DNA from: Streptomyces sp. NBC_01750
GTDB lineage: Bacteria; Actinomycetota; Actinomycetes; Streptomycetales; Streptomycetaceae
Direction of reading: 5' to 3'
DNA: 64,000 nucleotides
NCBI RefSeq assembly: GCF_035918095.1
Contig: NZ_CP109137.1
Span: 3,164,001-3,228,000 of the forward strand
The position numbers and the translations under genes were made by a program. The notes under the pieces are model-generated. The model was given only the letters and a program-made list of their open reading frames with translations, was not told the origin of the DNA and searched no databases. Below are positions 51,276 to 60,225 of this stretch, in pieces; position 1 is the stretch's first letter, and each line of letters begins with the position of its first letter.

Positions 51276-51587
51276 ATGACCGCCGAGACGAAGACCGGGA
51301 CCGAGACCGCCCGGACGACCGGCTGCTGCGGCGGCGGCGCCTGTGGCACCGGCTCGGCCGACGTGCAGATCGGCGGCGTCACCACCGTCTACCAGGTCAC
51401 CGGCATGACCTGCGGTCACTGCGAAGGCGCCGTCTCCAGCGAGATCTCCGGGCTGCCGGGCGTCGTCTCGGTGAAGGCGGTCGCCTCCACCGGTCAGGTG
51501 ACCGTGATCTCCGAGGCCCCGCTCGACGACGCCATGGTGCGCGAGGCCGTCGACGAGGCCGGGTACGAGCTCGTCGGCCAGGTCTGA
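51276..51587 (+). CDS. copZ: Copper chaperone CopZ with extra N-terminal cysteines
   Basis: 103 aa. The HMA domain (about 36-103) contains the Cu(I) site GMTCGHC (Cys46, Cys49) and the typical AGYEL end. Before it is a 35-residue extension with Cys17, Cys18 and Cys23 in GCCGGGACGTGS, absent from short CopZ proteins and possibly a second metal site. It has a strong ribosome site (AGAGGAGAAC). It delivers Cu(I) to CopA, encoded 105 bp downstream. Confidence 0.9.
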   Translation: MTAETKTGTETARTTGCCGGGACGTGSADVQIGGVTTVYQVTGMTCGHCEGAVSSEISGLPGVVSVKAVASTGQVTVISEAPLDDAMVREAVDEAGYELVGQV

Positions 51588-51692
51588 GTTCGAGTACTCA
51601 CCTCCGCACCCGCAGCGCCCTCCCGCCGGGTCGTACCCGACCAGTCCGACACTGGTCCCGTACGGCCCGGCCCCGTTTTCTGGAGTTCCGAA

Positions 51693-53930
51693 GTGGATAC
51701 ACCCCAGGTCGAGCTCACCATCGGCGGGATGACCTGCGCTTCCTGCGCGGCTCGCGTCGAGAGGAAGCTGAACCGCATGGACGGCGTCAGCGCCACCGTC
51801 AACTACGCGACCGAGAAGGCGAAGATCTCCTATCCGCACGACATGGAGGTCACCGATCTCATCGCCACCGTGGTGAAGACCGGCTACTCGGCCGAGCCGC
51901 CGCCCGAACCCGAGCCGGACTCCGCCGTTGATTCCGGGGCGGGGCGGGCCGTGGACTCCGGAGCGCGACCCGACCCGGAGGCGGCCTCCCTCCGCCGGCG
52001 CCTGATCGTCTCCGCCGTGCTCGCGGCGCCCGTCGTCCTCATGGCGATGATCCCCGCCCTCCAGCTCGACAACTGGCAGTGGCTCTCGCTCACCCTCGCC
52101 GCCCCCGTCGTCGTCTGGGGCGCGCTGCCCTTCCACCGGGCCACCTGGACCAACCTCCGGCACGGCGCGGCCACCATGGACACCCTGGTCTCCGTCGGCA
52201 CGCTCGCGGCCTTCGGCTGGTCGCTGTGGGCGCTCTTCCTCGGGGACGCGGGCATGCCCGGGATGCGCCATGGCTTCGAACTCACCGTCACTCGCGCCGA
52301 CAGCACATCGACGATCTATCTCGAGGTCGCCGCCGGCGTGGTGACCTTCATCCTTCTCGGCCGCTATCTGGAGGCACGCTCCAAGCGGAAGGCGGGCGCG
52401 GCCCTGCGCGCCCTGCTGGAGCTGGGCGCCAAGGATGTCGCCGTACTGCGCGGCGGCACGGAGACACGCATTCCGGTCGGTCGGCTCGCCGTCGGCGACC
52501 GTTTCGTCGTACGTCCCGGAGAGAAGATCGCCACCGACGGCAGCGTCGTCGAGGGCACCTCCGCCGTGGACGCCTCCATGCTCACCGGTGAGTCCGTGCC
52601 GGTAGATGTGACCGCGGGCGACCCGGTCACCGGCGGCTGCGTCAACACCGCCGGCCGACTGGTGGTGGAGGCCACCCGGATCGGCGCCGACACCCAGCTC
52701 GCCCGGATGGCCCAGCTGGTGGAGGACGCCCAGAACGGCAAGGCCGAGGTACAGCGCATCGCCGACCGGATATCGGCCGTCTTCGTCCCCGTCGTACTTC
52801 TGATCGCGCTCGGCACGCTGGTGGCCTGGCTGCTCGCCACGGACGATGCGACCGCGGCCTTCACCGCCGCTGTCGCCGTACTGATCATCGCCTGCCCGTG
52901 CGCCCTGGGGCTCGCCACGCCGACCGCCCTCATGGTCGGTACAGGACGCGGCGCACAGCTCGGAATCCTGATCAAGGGCCCGGAGGTCCTGGAGTCCACC
53001 CGCAAGGTCGACACGGTCGTCCTGGACAAGACGGGGACAGTCACCACCGGCCGGATGCGCCTCCAGCGGGTGTACGTCGCCGAAACCGCCGAGGAGCATG
53101 AGCTGCTGCGCTTCGCGGGCGCACTGGAGCACGCCTCGGAGCACCCCATCGCCCGCGCCGTCGCGGCGGGCGCCGAGGAGCGGGTCGGCACGCTCCCCGT
53201 CGCCGAAAGCTTCGAGAACGTCCCGGGCCTCGGGGTACGCGGCGTCGTCGAAGGACACGAGGTGCTGGTCGGGCGGGCGCAGCTGCTCACGGAGGCGGGC
53301 GTTGAGCTGCCCGACGAGCTCGCCTCGGCCGCGGCTCAGGGAGGTACGGCGGTCTTCGCCGCGCTGGACGGCAAGGCGCTCGGCGTTCTCACCGTCGCCG
53401 ACGCGGTCAAGGACACCAGCGCCGAGGCGGTCGCACGGCTGCGGGCCCTCGGCCTCACCCCGGTGCTGCTGACCGGCGACAACAAGGCAGTCGCCGAGTC
53501 GGTCGCGGCCGAGGTCGGTATCGACGAGGTGTACGCCGAGGTCATGCCCGAGGACAAGGTGGACGTGGTCAGGCGCCTCCAGGCCGAGGGCCGCAGCGTC
53601 GCCATGGTCGGTGACGGCGTGAACGACGCGGCCGCGCTGGCCACCGCGGACCTGGGCCTGGCGATGGGCACGGGCACGGACGCAGCGATCGAGGCCGGCG
53701 ACCTGACCCTCGTACGCGGGGACCTGAGGGTTGCAGCCGACGCGATCCGTCTCGCACGCCGGACTCTGACCACCATCAAGGGCAATCTTTTCTGGGCTTT
53801 CGGCTACAACGTCGCCGCGCTGCCGCTGGCGGCATCCGGCCTGCTCAACCCCATGATCGCGGGATTCGCCATGGCCTTTTCATCCGTATTTGTGGTGACC
53901 AACAGCCTGCGGCTGCGCTCCTTCACGTGA
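51693..53930 (+). CDS. copA: Copper-translocating P1B-type ATPase (CopA)
   Basis: 745 aa from GTG 51693. One N-terminal HMA domain (GMTCASC, Cys15/Cys18), eight membrane helices, the ion-site motif CPC (401-403), phosphorylation site Asp445 (DKTGT), TGE (298-300) and the hinge GDGVNDAA are present. The CPC motif marks Cu(I)/Ag(I) export. The N-terminal domain is joined by a Pro/Asp/Ser-rich linker (about 69-98). It is in one operon with copZ under the CsoR-like palindrome. Confidence 0.94.
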   Translation: MDTPQVELTIGGMTCASCAARVERKLNRMDGVSATVNYATEKAKISYPHDMEVTDLIATVVKTGYSAEPPPEPEPDSAVDSGAGRAVDSGARPDPEAASLRRRLIVSAVLAAPVVLMAMIPALQLDNWQWLSLTLAAPVVVWGALPFHRATWTNLRHGAATMDTLVSVGTLAAFGWSLWALFLGDAGMPGMRHGFELTVTRADSTSTIYLEVAAGVVTFILLGRYLEARSKRKAGAALRALLELGAKDVAVLRGGTETRIPVGRLAVGDRFVVRPGEKIATDGSVVEGTSAVDASMLTGESVPVDVTAGDPVTGGCVNTAGRLVVEATRIGADTQLARMAQLVEDAQNGKAEVQRIADRISAVFVPVVLLIALGTLVAWLLATDDATAAFTAAVAVLIIACPCALGLATPTALMVGTGRGAQLGILIKGPEVLESTRKVDTVVLDKTGTVTTGRMRLQRVYVAETAEEHELLRFAGALEHASEHPIARAVAAGAEERVGTLPVAESFENVPGLGVRGVVEGHEVLVGRAQLLTEAGVELPDELASAAAQGGTAVFAALDGKALGVLTVADAVKDTSAEAVARLRALGLTPVLLTGDNKAVAESVAAEVGIDEVYAEVMPEDKVDVVRRLQAEGRSVAMVGDGVNDAAALATADLGLAMGTGTDAAIEAGDLTLVRGDLRVAADAIRLARRTLTTIKGNLFWAFGYNVAALPLAASGLLNPMIAGFAMAFSSVFVVTNSLRLRSFT

Positions 53931-54214
53931 CTACAAATAGGTCACAAGACCTTCACAAGGAGACCTAGATCACAGATATTTAGGGGTAACCATTGCGGCT
54001 CCTCGCGAGTCTAAATGGGCGATGCCGAGAACGTCTTGGGGGACGTTCATGGGATGTCTTGGGGGACGTCCCAGGCAAGCGTTGGCCGGGGCACGTGCCC
54101 GGGGAGCTTTGAGCGGCCCTCCCGTACGTACCCCGGCAGACCGCGTGAGGAGCTTCTGCGGCCAGCAGACGCCCGGCCGGATCCCGTGGGGGGAATCCGC
54201 TCCGGGGAAATGGG
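53931..54214. other. Gene-free stretch between copA and citA with paired repeats
   Basis: No credible gene. TTCACA (53952-53957) and GATATT (53975-53980), 17 bp apart, look like a plus-strand promoter, with AT content above the surroundings. Downstream, gtcttgggggacgt occurs twice (about 54033 and 54056), and the first copy sits inside GAACGT-cttggggg-ACGTTC. A promoter and repeats with no intact frame suggest a remnant of a lost gene or an unrecognised RNA. Confidence 0.45.
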
Positions 54215-54261
54215 AAGCGCCCCGCCCGCCGACCCGTGGGGGGATCGGCAGCGGGGCGCTT
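54215..54261 (-). terminator. Second hairpin downstream of citA
   Basis: AAGCGCCCCGC (54215-54225) and GCGGGGCGCTT (54251-54261), an 11-base stem with a 25-base loop, following the nearer citA hairpin. Confidence 0.6.
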
Positions 54262-54267
54262 TCCGCT

Positions 54268-54293
54268 GTCCGCGCCGGTTACCAGGCGCGGAC
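54268..54293 (-). terminator. Terminator hairpin of citA
   Basis: GTCCGCGCC (54268-54276), an eight-base loop and GGCGCGGAC (54285-54293), 18 bp beyond the citA stop. With the next hairpin it forms a tandem terminator. Confidence 0.75.
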
Positions 54294-54310
54294 ACGCATA
54301 CGCACGGGTG

Positions 54311-55600
54311 TCAGCGAGCCTCGACCGGTACGAAGTCGCGCAGGACCTCGCCGGTGTAGATCTGGCGCGGGCGGCCGATACGGGAACCCGGCTCCTTGAT
54401 CATCTCGTGCCACTGGGCGATCCAGCCGGGCAGCCGGCCGATGGCGAAGAGCACGGTGAACATCTCGGTCGGGAAGCCCATCGCCCGGTAGATCAGGCCG
54501 GTGTAGAAGTCCACGTTCGGGTAGAGGTTGCGCGAGACGAAGTAGTCGTCGGAGAGCGCGTGCTCCTCCAGCTTGAGCGCGATGTCGAGCAGCTCGTCGG
54601 ACTTGCCGAGTGCCGAGAGGACATCGTGCGCCGCCGCCTTGATGATCTTCGCCCGGGGGTCGAAGCTCTTGTAGACGCGGTGGCCGAAGCCCATCAGACG
54701 GACGCCGTCCTCCTTGTCCTTCACCTTGCGGATGAAGGAGTCGACGTCGCCGCCGTTGGTCTGGATGCCCTCGAGCATCTCCAGCACCGACTGGTTGGCG
54801 CCACCGTGCAGCGGGCCCCACAGGGCGCTGATGCCGGCGGAGATCGAGGCGAACATGTTCGCCTGCGAGGAGCCGACCAGACGCACGGTGGAGGTCGAAC
54901 AGTTCTGCTCGTGGTCCGCGTGCAGGATCAGCAGCTTGTCGAGCGCCGACACCACAACCGGGTCCAGGTCGTACTCCTGCGCGGGGACCGAGAAGGTCAT
55001 CCGCAGGAAGTTCTCCACGTACCCGAGGTCGTTGCGCGGGTAGACGAAGGGGTGGCCGATCGACTTCTTGTAGGCGTACGCCGCGATCGTCGGCAGCTTG
55101 GCGAGCAGCCGGACCGTGGAGAGATGACGCTGCTTCTCGTCGAACGGGTTATGGCTGTCCTGGTAGAACGTGGACAGCGCGCTGACCACGGAGGACAGCA
55201 TCGCCATCGGATGGGCGTCCCGCGGGAATCCGCCGTAGAACCGCTTGACGTCCTCGTGCAGCAGCGTGTGCTGGGTGATCTCGCTCTTGAAGGCCGACAG
55301 CTCGTCGACCGTCGGAAGCTCGCCGTTGATCAGCAGGTACGCCACCTCGAGGAAGGTGGAACGCTCGGCCAGCTGCTCGATCGGGTAGCCGCGGTACCGC
55401 AGGATGCCCTGCTCGCCGTCGAGGTAGGTGATCGCGGATTTGTAGGCGGCTGTATTGCCGTATCCACTGTCCAGGGTCACCAGACCGGTCTGGGATCGGA
55501 GCTTCCCGATGTCGAAGCCCTTGTCGCCGACGGTGCTCTCGACCACCGGGTAGGTGTGTTCACCGTCCGCGTACCGCAGTACTACAGAGTTGTCGCTCAC
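54311..55600 (-). CDS. citA: Citrate synthase
   Basis: 429 aa, a type II hexameric-type citrate synthase. Substrate and catalytic residues are in LLILHADHEQNCSTS, LWGPLHGGANQSVLEM and GFGHRVYKSFDPRA (His/His/Asp). GTG 55600 has GAGGGA four bases ahead and gives the 429-aa length I recall for S. coelicolor CitA. The frame extends 19 codons further but without support. It makes citrate from oxaloacetate and acetyl-CoA for the TCA cycle; citA mutants in S. coelicolor are blocked in development. It is a single gene with tandem terminators. Confidence 0.95.
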   Translation of the reverse strand: MSDNSVVLRYADGEHTYPVVESTVGDKGFDIGKLRSQTGLVTLDSGYGNTAAYKSAITYLDGEQGILRYRGYPIEQLAERSTFLEVAYLLINGELPTVDELSAFKSEITQHTLLHEDVKRFYGGFPRDAHPMAMLSSVVSALSTFYQDSHNPFDEKQRHLSTVRLLAKLPTIAAYAYKKSIGHPFVYPRNDLGYVENFLRMTFSVPAQEYDLDPVVVSALDKLLILHADHEQNCSTSTVRLVGSSQANMFASISAGISALWGPLHGGANQSVLEMLEGIQTNGGDVDSFIRKVKDKEDGVRLMGFGHRVYKSFDPRAKIIKAAAHDVLSALGKSDELLDIALKLEEHALSDDYFVSRNLYPNVDFYTGLIYRAMGFPTEMFTVLFAIGRLPGWIAQWHEMIKEPGSRIGRPRQIYTGEVLRDFVPVEAR

Positions 55601-55831
55601 GTCATCCCTCACCGACGTAGTGCCTCTTCTTCGAGGTGCCCTGACTGTCTCTACCATCCCCCATTTGGCTCAGGAGAGTGCACTCGGGGTCGACCATTGG
55701 GCCTATCGGCGGCACTCAGTGCCGCCAACCTGCTCATCTTGCCCCCTTCGCCCCGCTTCCGGAAGCCAGGGGTGCCCTTTGCCACCCCACGGGCCCCAGG
55801 TGTCACACCCGGCCGGCGCAGCGAACCCCGC

Positions 55832-58036
55832 TCAGCCGCCGGTCAGCCGGTGGTCGAGCGCGGTGAAGCGTCTGCCTGCGGAAACAGTGCGCACCGCCTG
55901 CCCGATCGCCTTGCGGGAGCCGACCAGCACGACGAGTTTCTTGGCCCGGGTGACGGCCGTATAGAGGAGGTTCCGCTGGAGCATCATCCAGGCCCCGGTC
56001 GTGACCGGGATCACCACCGCCGGGTATTCGCTGCCCTGTGAGCGGTGGATGGTCACGGCGTAGGCATGGGCCAGCTCGTCCAGCTCGTCGAAGTCGTACG
56101 GAACCTCCTCGTCCTCGTCCGTCAGCACCGTCAGCCGCTGGTCGTCCAGCTGGAGCGAGGTGACCACGCCGACCGTGCCGTTGAAGACGCCGTTCTTTCC
56201 CTTCTCGTAATTGTTGCGAATCTGGGTGACCTTGTCGCCGACGCGGAAGACGCGGCCGCCCAGGCGCTTCTCCGGAAGGTCGGGCCTGGCGGGCGTAATC
56301 GCCTGCTGGAGCAGGCCGTTGAGCGTGCCGGCGCCGGCCGGGCCGCGGTGCATGGGTGCCAGCACCTGCACATCACGCCGCGGATCCAGGCCGAACCGGG
56401 CCGGGATGCGGCGGGCCGCCACATCCACTGTGAGCTTTCCCGCGTCCTCCGTCTCGTCCTCCACAAAGAGGAAGAAGTCGGAGAGACCCGAAGTGATGGG
56501 CTGGACACCGGAGTTGATGCGGTGGGCGTTGGTGACGACACCGGACTGCTGGGCCTGGCGGAAGATCCGGGTCAGCCGGACGCTCGGTACGGGCCCGCCG
56601 TCGGCGAGCAGGTCGCGCAGCACCTCGCCGGCGCCGACGCTGGGCAGCTGGTCCACATCCCCCACCAGCAGCAGATGGGCGCCGGGAGAAACAGCCTTGA
56701 CCAGCTTGTTGGCGAGGAGCAGATCGAGCATGGACGCCTCGTCGACCACCACCAGATCCGCGTCGAGCGGCCGGTCCCTGTCGTACGCCGCGTCGCCGCC
56801 GGGCCTGAGCTCGAGCAGCCGGTGCACGGTGGACGCCTCGGCGCCGGTGAGTTCCGCGAGCCGTTTGGCCGCGCGCCCGGTCGGTGCGGCCAGCACCACC
56901 TTCGCCTTCCTGGCCCGGGCCAGCTCCACGATGGAGCGGACGGTGAACGACTTGCCGCAGCCGGGACCGCCGGTCAGCACGGCGACCTTCTTGGTGAGCG
57001 CGAGCCTGACCGCCGCCTCCTGCTCGGGCGCGAGCTCCGCGCCCGTACGCTCCGCGAGCCAGGCCAGTGCCTTGTCCCAGACGACGTCCTGGAAGCCGGG
57101 CATCCGGTCCTCGGCGGCTCCCAACAGCCGACGCAGCTGGGCGGAGAGAGAGATCTCGGCCCGGTGGAAGGGCACCAGATACACCGCGGTGACCGGCTCG
57201 CCGCCGTCCGGCGCCGGCACCCTCTCCCGCACGACCCCTTCATCCTCGCCCGCGAGCTCGGCGAGGCACTCGATGACAAGGCCGGTGTCCACCTGGAGCA
57301 GCTTCACCGCGTCGCTGATCAGCTGCTCCTCGGGCAGGAAACAGTGCCCTTGGTCGGTGGACTGCGACAAGGCGTACTGCAGCCCCGCCTTGACCCGCTC
57401 CGGGCTGTCGTGCGGTATGCCGACCGCCTGCGCGATCTTGTCGGCGGTGAGGAAACCGATGCCCCAGACGTCGGCGGCGAGGCGGTACGGCTGGTTCTTC
57501 ACGACCGAGATCGAGGCGTCCTCGTACTTCTTGTAGATGCGCACCGCGATGGACGTGGAGACGCCGACCCCCTGCAGGAAGACCATGACCTCCTTGATGG
57601 CCTTCTGCTCCTCCCAGGCCACGCCGATCAACTTCGTCCGCTTCGGGCCGAGTCCGGGGACCTCGATGAGCTTCTTCGGCTGCTGCTCGATGATGTCGAG
57701 CGTGTCGATGCCGAAGTGCTCGACGATGCGCTCGGCGATCTTGGGGCCGATTCCCTTGATCAGGCCCGAGCCGAGATAGCGGCGGATGCCCTGGATCGTG
57801 GCCGGCAGGACGGTCGTGTAGTTCTCCACGGTGAACTGCTTGCCGTACTGGGGGTGGGAGCCCCAACGGCCCTCCATACGCAGCGACTCGCCCGGCTGCG
57901 CGCCGAGCAGCGAGCCGACCACCGTGAGGAGATCGCTGCCGCGTCCCGTGTCGACCCGGGCGACCGTGTAGCCGTTCTCCTCGTTGGCATAGGTGATCCG
58001 CTCGAGGACGCCTTCGAGCACTGCTGGATTGGACAT
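55832..58036 (-). CDS. recD2: RecD2-type SF1B DNA helicase
   Basis: 734 aa. Helix-hairpin-helix motifs occur near residues 93-140 (LIKGIGPKIAERIVEHFG, VPGLGPKRTKLI). The helicase core has the Q-type motif LAPEQEAAVRLAL, Walker A GGPGCGKS (356-363), VVDEASMLDL (Walker B), and the C-terminal UvrD-like motif AYAVTIHRSQGSEYP. RecD2 proteins lack RecBC partners and unwind 5'-3'. They act in repair and replication-fork maintenance. It is monocistronic, and a 1.3-kb repeat-rich gap lies upstream. Confidence 0.93.
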   Translation of the reverse strand: MSNPAVLEGVLERITYANEENGYTVARVDTGRGSDLLTVVGSLLGAQPGESLRMEGRWGSHPQYGKQFTVENYTTVLPATIQGIRRYLGSGLIKGIGPKIAERIVEHFGIDTLDIIEQQPKKLIEVPGLGPKRTKLIGVAWEEQKAIKEVMVFLQGVGVSTSIAVRIYKKYEDASISVVKNQPYRLAADVWGIGFLTADKIAQAVGIPHDSPERVKAGLQYALSQSTDQGHCFLPEEQLISDAVKLLQVDTGLVIECLAELAGEDEGVVRERVPAPDGGEPVTAVYLVPFHRAEISLSAQLRRLLGAAEDRMPGFQDVVWDKALAWLAERTGAELAPEQEAAVRLALTKKVAVLTGGPGCGKSFTVRSIVELARARKAKVVLAAPTGRAAKRLAELTGAEASTVHRLLELRPGGDAAYDRDRPLDADLVVVDEASMLDLLLANKLVKAVSPGAHLLLVGDVDQLPSVGAGEVLRDLLADGGPVPSVRLTRIFRQAQQSGVVTNAHRINSGVQPITSGLSDFFLFVEDETEDAGKLTVDVAARRIPARFGLDPRRDVQVLAPMHRGPAGAGTLNGLLQQAITPARPDLPEKRLGGRVFRVGDKVTQIRNNYEKGKNGVFNGTVGVVTSLQLDDQRLTVLTDEDEEVPYDFDELDELAHAYAVTIHRSQGSEYPAVVIPVTTGAWMMLQRNLLYTAVTRAKKLVVLVGSRKAIGQAVRTVSAGRRFTALDHRLTGG

Positions 58037-58640
58037 GATCCGACGCTACCGCCGGGGTCCGACAATGCGGAGGGCCTGTGGACAACTCGGGCCCGTCGCG
58101 GGCCCGGGCAGTCAAGGGGGCCCGGCCGAACGACCGGGCCCCTCGCACTCCCCCTCCGTCAAAGCTCCCTGATCCCCCCAGATCCCTCCCCGGGAGCTTT
58201 GATGACAGGTAGACCCGCGTCACGCGGAAAGGGTTGTACGACTTCGGGCAGTTATTTTTCCGGAATCCCGGAAGTCGACAAAGCGGTCTGATCCAGGGCG
58301 TTCCGGCCCAGCGCGAGTGCGGGCGCCCGAGGTGCGGGGCCCCCACCCCGCCCCTTCCCGAAACTGTGGGCGGTGCCCCCAGGCCCCCTGGGGCTGACGC
58401 CCCCACGCCCCCGGACCGGCAGCTTCGCGCCGCGACGGCCTGGGGCCTTCAATCTCGTGGGGTGCGCCGGCTGCGCTCCGCCGCAGGCCCGAAGCTGGAG
58501 CTGATGCCCCACACCCCCAGAGCGGCAACTTCACGCCGCCACAACGGGACGTTCCGGCGGCTCCGCCGCGAGCCGCCCGGCAGCGTGGCCTCGGCCCCTC
58601 ACATCACCGGGTGCGGCCACCCGAGGGCCCAGGGCCCGCC
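58037..58640. other. Gene-free GC-rich stretch upstream of recD2
   Basis: About 600 bp. It holds the presumed recD2 promoter and C/G-rich palindromes (gcccccaggccccctgggg around 58373). There are also two near copies of a cggca(g/a)cttc(g/a)cgccgc motif (about 58420 and 58525). Open frames exist on both strands but have no ribosome sites or coherent products. Confidence 0.6.
58159..58202. terminator. Inverted repeat upstream of recD2
   Basis: TCAAAGCTCCC (58159-58169) and GGGAGCTTTGA (58192-58202), 11 perfect pairs with a 22-base loop. It lies between recD2 and the minus-strand operon ending at 59350, so it may stop read-through into recD2 or act in its leader. Confidence 0.5.
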
Positions 58641-59160
58641 CTGACAGGGGGACGCGCAGGGGTCGGCGTCGCAACTCGCGCGCGAAGCGCGGTGAGGAAA
58701 ACAGTCCACGGACAGCCACCGGCCCAGGACCGGACACGCCGACCGCCCGCATCCGGCGGCAGCGCCGCCTCGCCCACCTACGGCCACCGGCTCCGCGTCA
58801 CGACCCCTCACACCCAGGAGCGCAGCCACCCGAGAGGCCCCGCCCTTGCCCCCTGACAGGGGGACGCGCAAGGGTCGGCGTCGCAACTCGCGCGCGAAGC
58901 GCGGTGAGGAAAACAGTCCACGGACAGCCACCGGCCGAAGACCGCACACGCCGACCGCCCGCATCCGGCGGCAGCGCCGCCTCGCCCACCTACGGCCACC
59001 GGCTCCGCGTCACGACCCCTCACACCCAGGAGCGCAGCCACCCGAGAGGCCCCGCCCTTGCCCCCTGGCAGGGGGACGCGCAGGGGTCGTGTCCGGGACG
59101 TAAAGCGTCGCAACTCGCGCGAAGCGCGGTGAGGAAAGCAGTCCCGGACACGAGCCCCGG
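58641..59160. repeat. 212-bp tandem repeat, two full copies and one partial
   Basis: Copy 1 is 58641-58852, copy 2 is 58853-59064, and a shorter, diverged copy 3 runs from 59065 to about 59160. The ctgacagggggacgcgc start recurs at exact 212-bp spacing, and the first two copies differ at only a handful of positions. Each contains the core caactcgcgcg(cg)aagcgcgg followed by tgaggaaa. Left of copy 1 about 30 bp (gccacccgag...) match the unit end. No gene is carried. Confidence 0.93.
59087..59153. repeat. 13-bp inverted repeat inside the third repeat copy
   Basis: TCGTGTCCGGGAC (59087-59099) and its exact complement (59141-59153) bracket 41 bp that contain the core shared with copies 1 and 2. 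The two full copies lack these arms. Confidence 0.85.
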
Positions 59161-59286
59161 AGCGGACCCCGGACGGCCACCCGCCCAAGACCGGACACGC
59201 CCAAGCACCCAAAACCCGCACCCCGCAAGGCACCACACCCCGGCCCCGCACCCCGCCAGGGAACCCGCACCCCGGGACCAAGCCCC

Positions 59287-59350
59287 GCAAGCACCCGCCC
59301 CGCCAGGGACCCGCCCCCGCAAGCACCCGCCCCGCCAGGGACCCGCCCCC
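59287..59350. repeat. Two exact copies of a 32-bp unit at the end of the isomerase gene
   Basis: gcaagcacccgccccgccag... begins at 59287 and again at 59319, running to the last base of the isomerase stop codon region. The preceding 100 bp are made of diverged ccccgca/ccccgcc pieces. Confidence 0.88.
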
Positions 59351-60225
59351 TACGCCACGTGCTCCCCGTACCGCCTCACCGTTTCCCCCAGGACCTCCAC
59401 CCCGTCCCGCGCCCACAGCCCCCCGTTGAACAGCTCCACCTCGATCGCGCCCCCGTACCCCGCCCCCTCCACCCGTTCCCGCCACTCCCGCAGGTCGATC
59501 GCCCCGTCCCCGATCTGGCCCCGCCCGTCCAGCACCCCCGCCGGCAACGGCGTCGTCCAGTCCGCCAGTTGGAATGCGTGGATCCGGCCCGACGAGCCCG
59601 CCCGCGCCACCGCCGCCGGGGCCGTGTCGTCCCACCAGATGTGGTACGTGTCCACCACCACGCCCACCTGCGACGCCGGGAAACGCTCCGCGAGGTCCAG
59701 CGCCTGCGTCAGCGTGGAGACCACGCACCGGTCCGCCGCGTACATCGGGTGCAGCGGCTCGATCGCCAGCCGTACGCCCCGCTCGCCCGCGTAAGGAGCC
59801 AGCACGGCGAGCGCGTCCGCGATACGTGACCGCGCCGCCGCCAAGTCCCGGCTGCCCGGCGGAAGTCCGCCCGAGACCAGGACCAGCGTGTCCGTGCCGA
59901 GCGTCGCCGCCTCGTCGATCGCCGCGCGGTTGTCGTCCAGCGCCCGCGCCCGCTCAGCCGCCTCGATCGCCGTGAGAAAGCCGCCACGGCACAGACTCGT
60001 GACCGCCAGCCCCGCGTCCCGTACGAGCTTCGCCGCCGCCTCGACCCCGTACGCCCGCACCGGTTCGCGCCACAGCCCCATCCCCGGAATGCCGAACACC
60101 GCACATGCGTCGACGAGTTCGGGGAGGGTGAGCTGCTTCACCGTCATCTGGTTGATGCTGAAGCGCGTCAGGTCGACGGCATCCGGACCGGTCACCGGGC
60201 GGCTCCGTACATGTTCACCGGTCAC
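59350..60225 (-). CDS. Sugar-phosphate isomerase/epimerase-type TIM-barrel protein
   Basis: 291 aa from GTG 60225, AP endonuclease 2 fold. Likely metal-site residues are in LAIEPLHPMYA, VVVDTYHIWWDD, IHAFQLADWT and GAIEVELFN. GTG 60225 overlaps the DUF993 stop (GTGA). GTG 60195, ten codons later, repeats the same GTGACCGG context because of a 30-bp duplication and may be the older start. It is last of three genes with the oxidoreductase and the DUF993 protein. A sugar or polyol epimerase or dehydratase role is inferred. Confidence 0.83.
   Translation of the reverse strand: MTGEHVRSRPVTGPDAVDLTRFSINQMTVKQLTLPELVDACAVFGIPGMGLWREPVRAYGVEAAAKLVRDAGLAVTSLCRGGFLTAIEAAERARALDDNRAAIDEAATLGTDTLVLVSGGLPPGSRDLAAARSRIADALAVLAPYAGERGVRLAIEPLHPMYAADRCVVSTLTQALDLAERFPASQVGVVVDTYHIWWDDTAPAAVARAGSSGRIHAFQLADWTTPLPAGVLDGRGQIGDGAIDLREWRERVEGAGYGGAIEVELFNGGLWARDGVEVLGETVRRYGEHVA

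Noticed and set aside
56045..58291. A 748-codon plus-strand frame opposite recD2
   Set aside because: RecD2 motifs are complete on the minus strand, and the plus frame has no family features or ribosome site.
58641..59160. CRISPR-like array
   Set aside because: Units are contiguous 212-bp copies without short repeats and unique spacers, and no cas genes are in the window.
58808..59728. A 306-codon minus-strand frame running through the 212-bp repeats into the isomerase gene
   Set aside because: It overlaps the supported isomerase in another frame, and its Gly/Arg-rich product simply repeats with the DNA unit.
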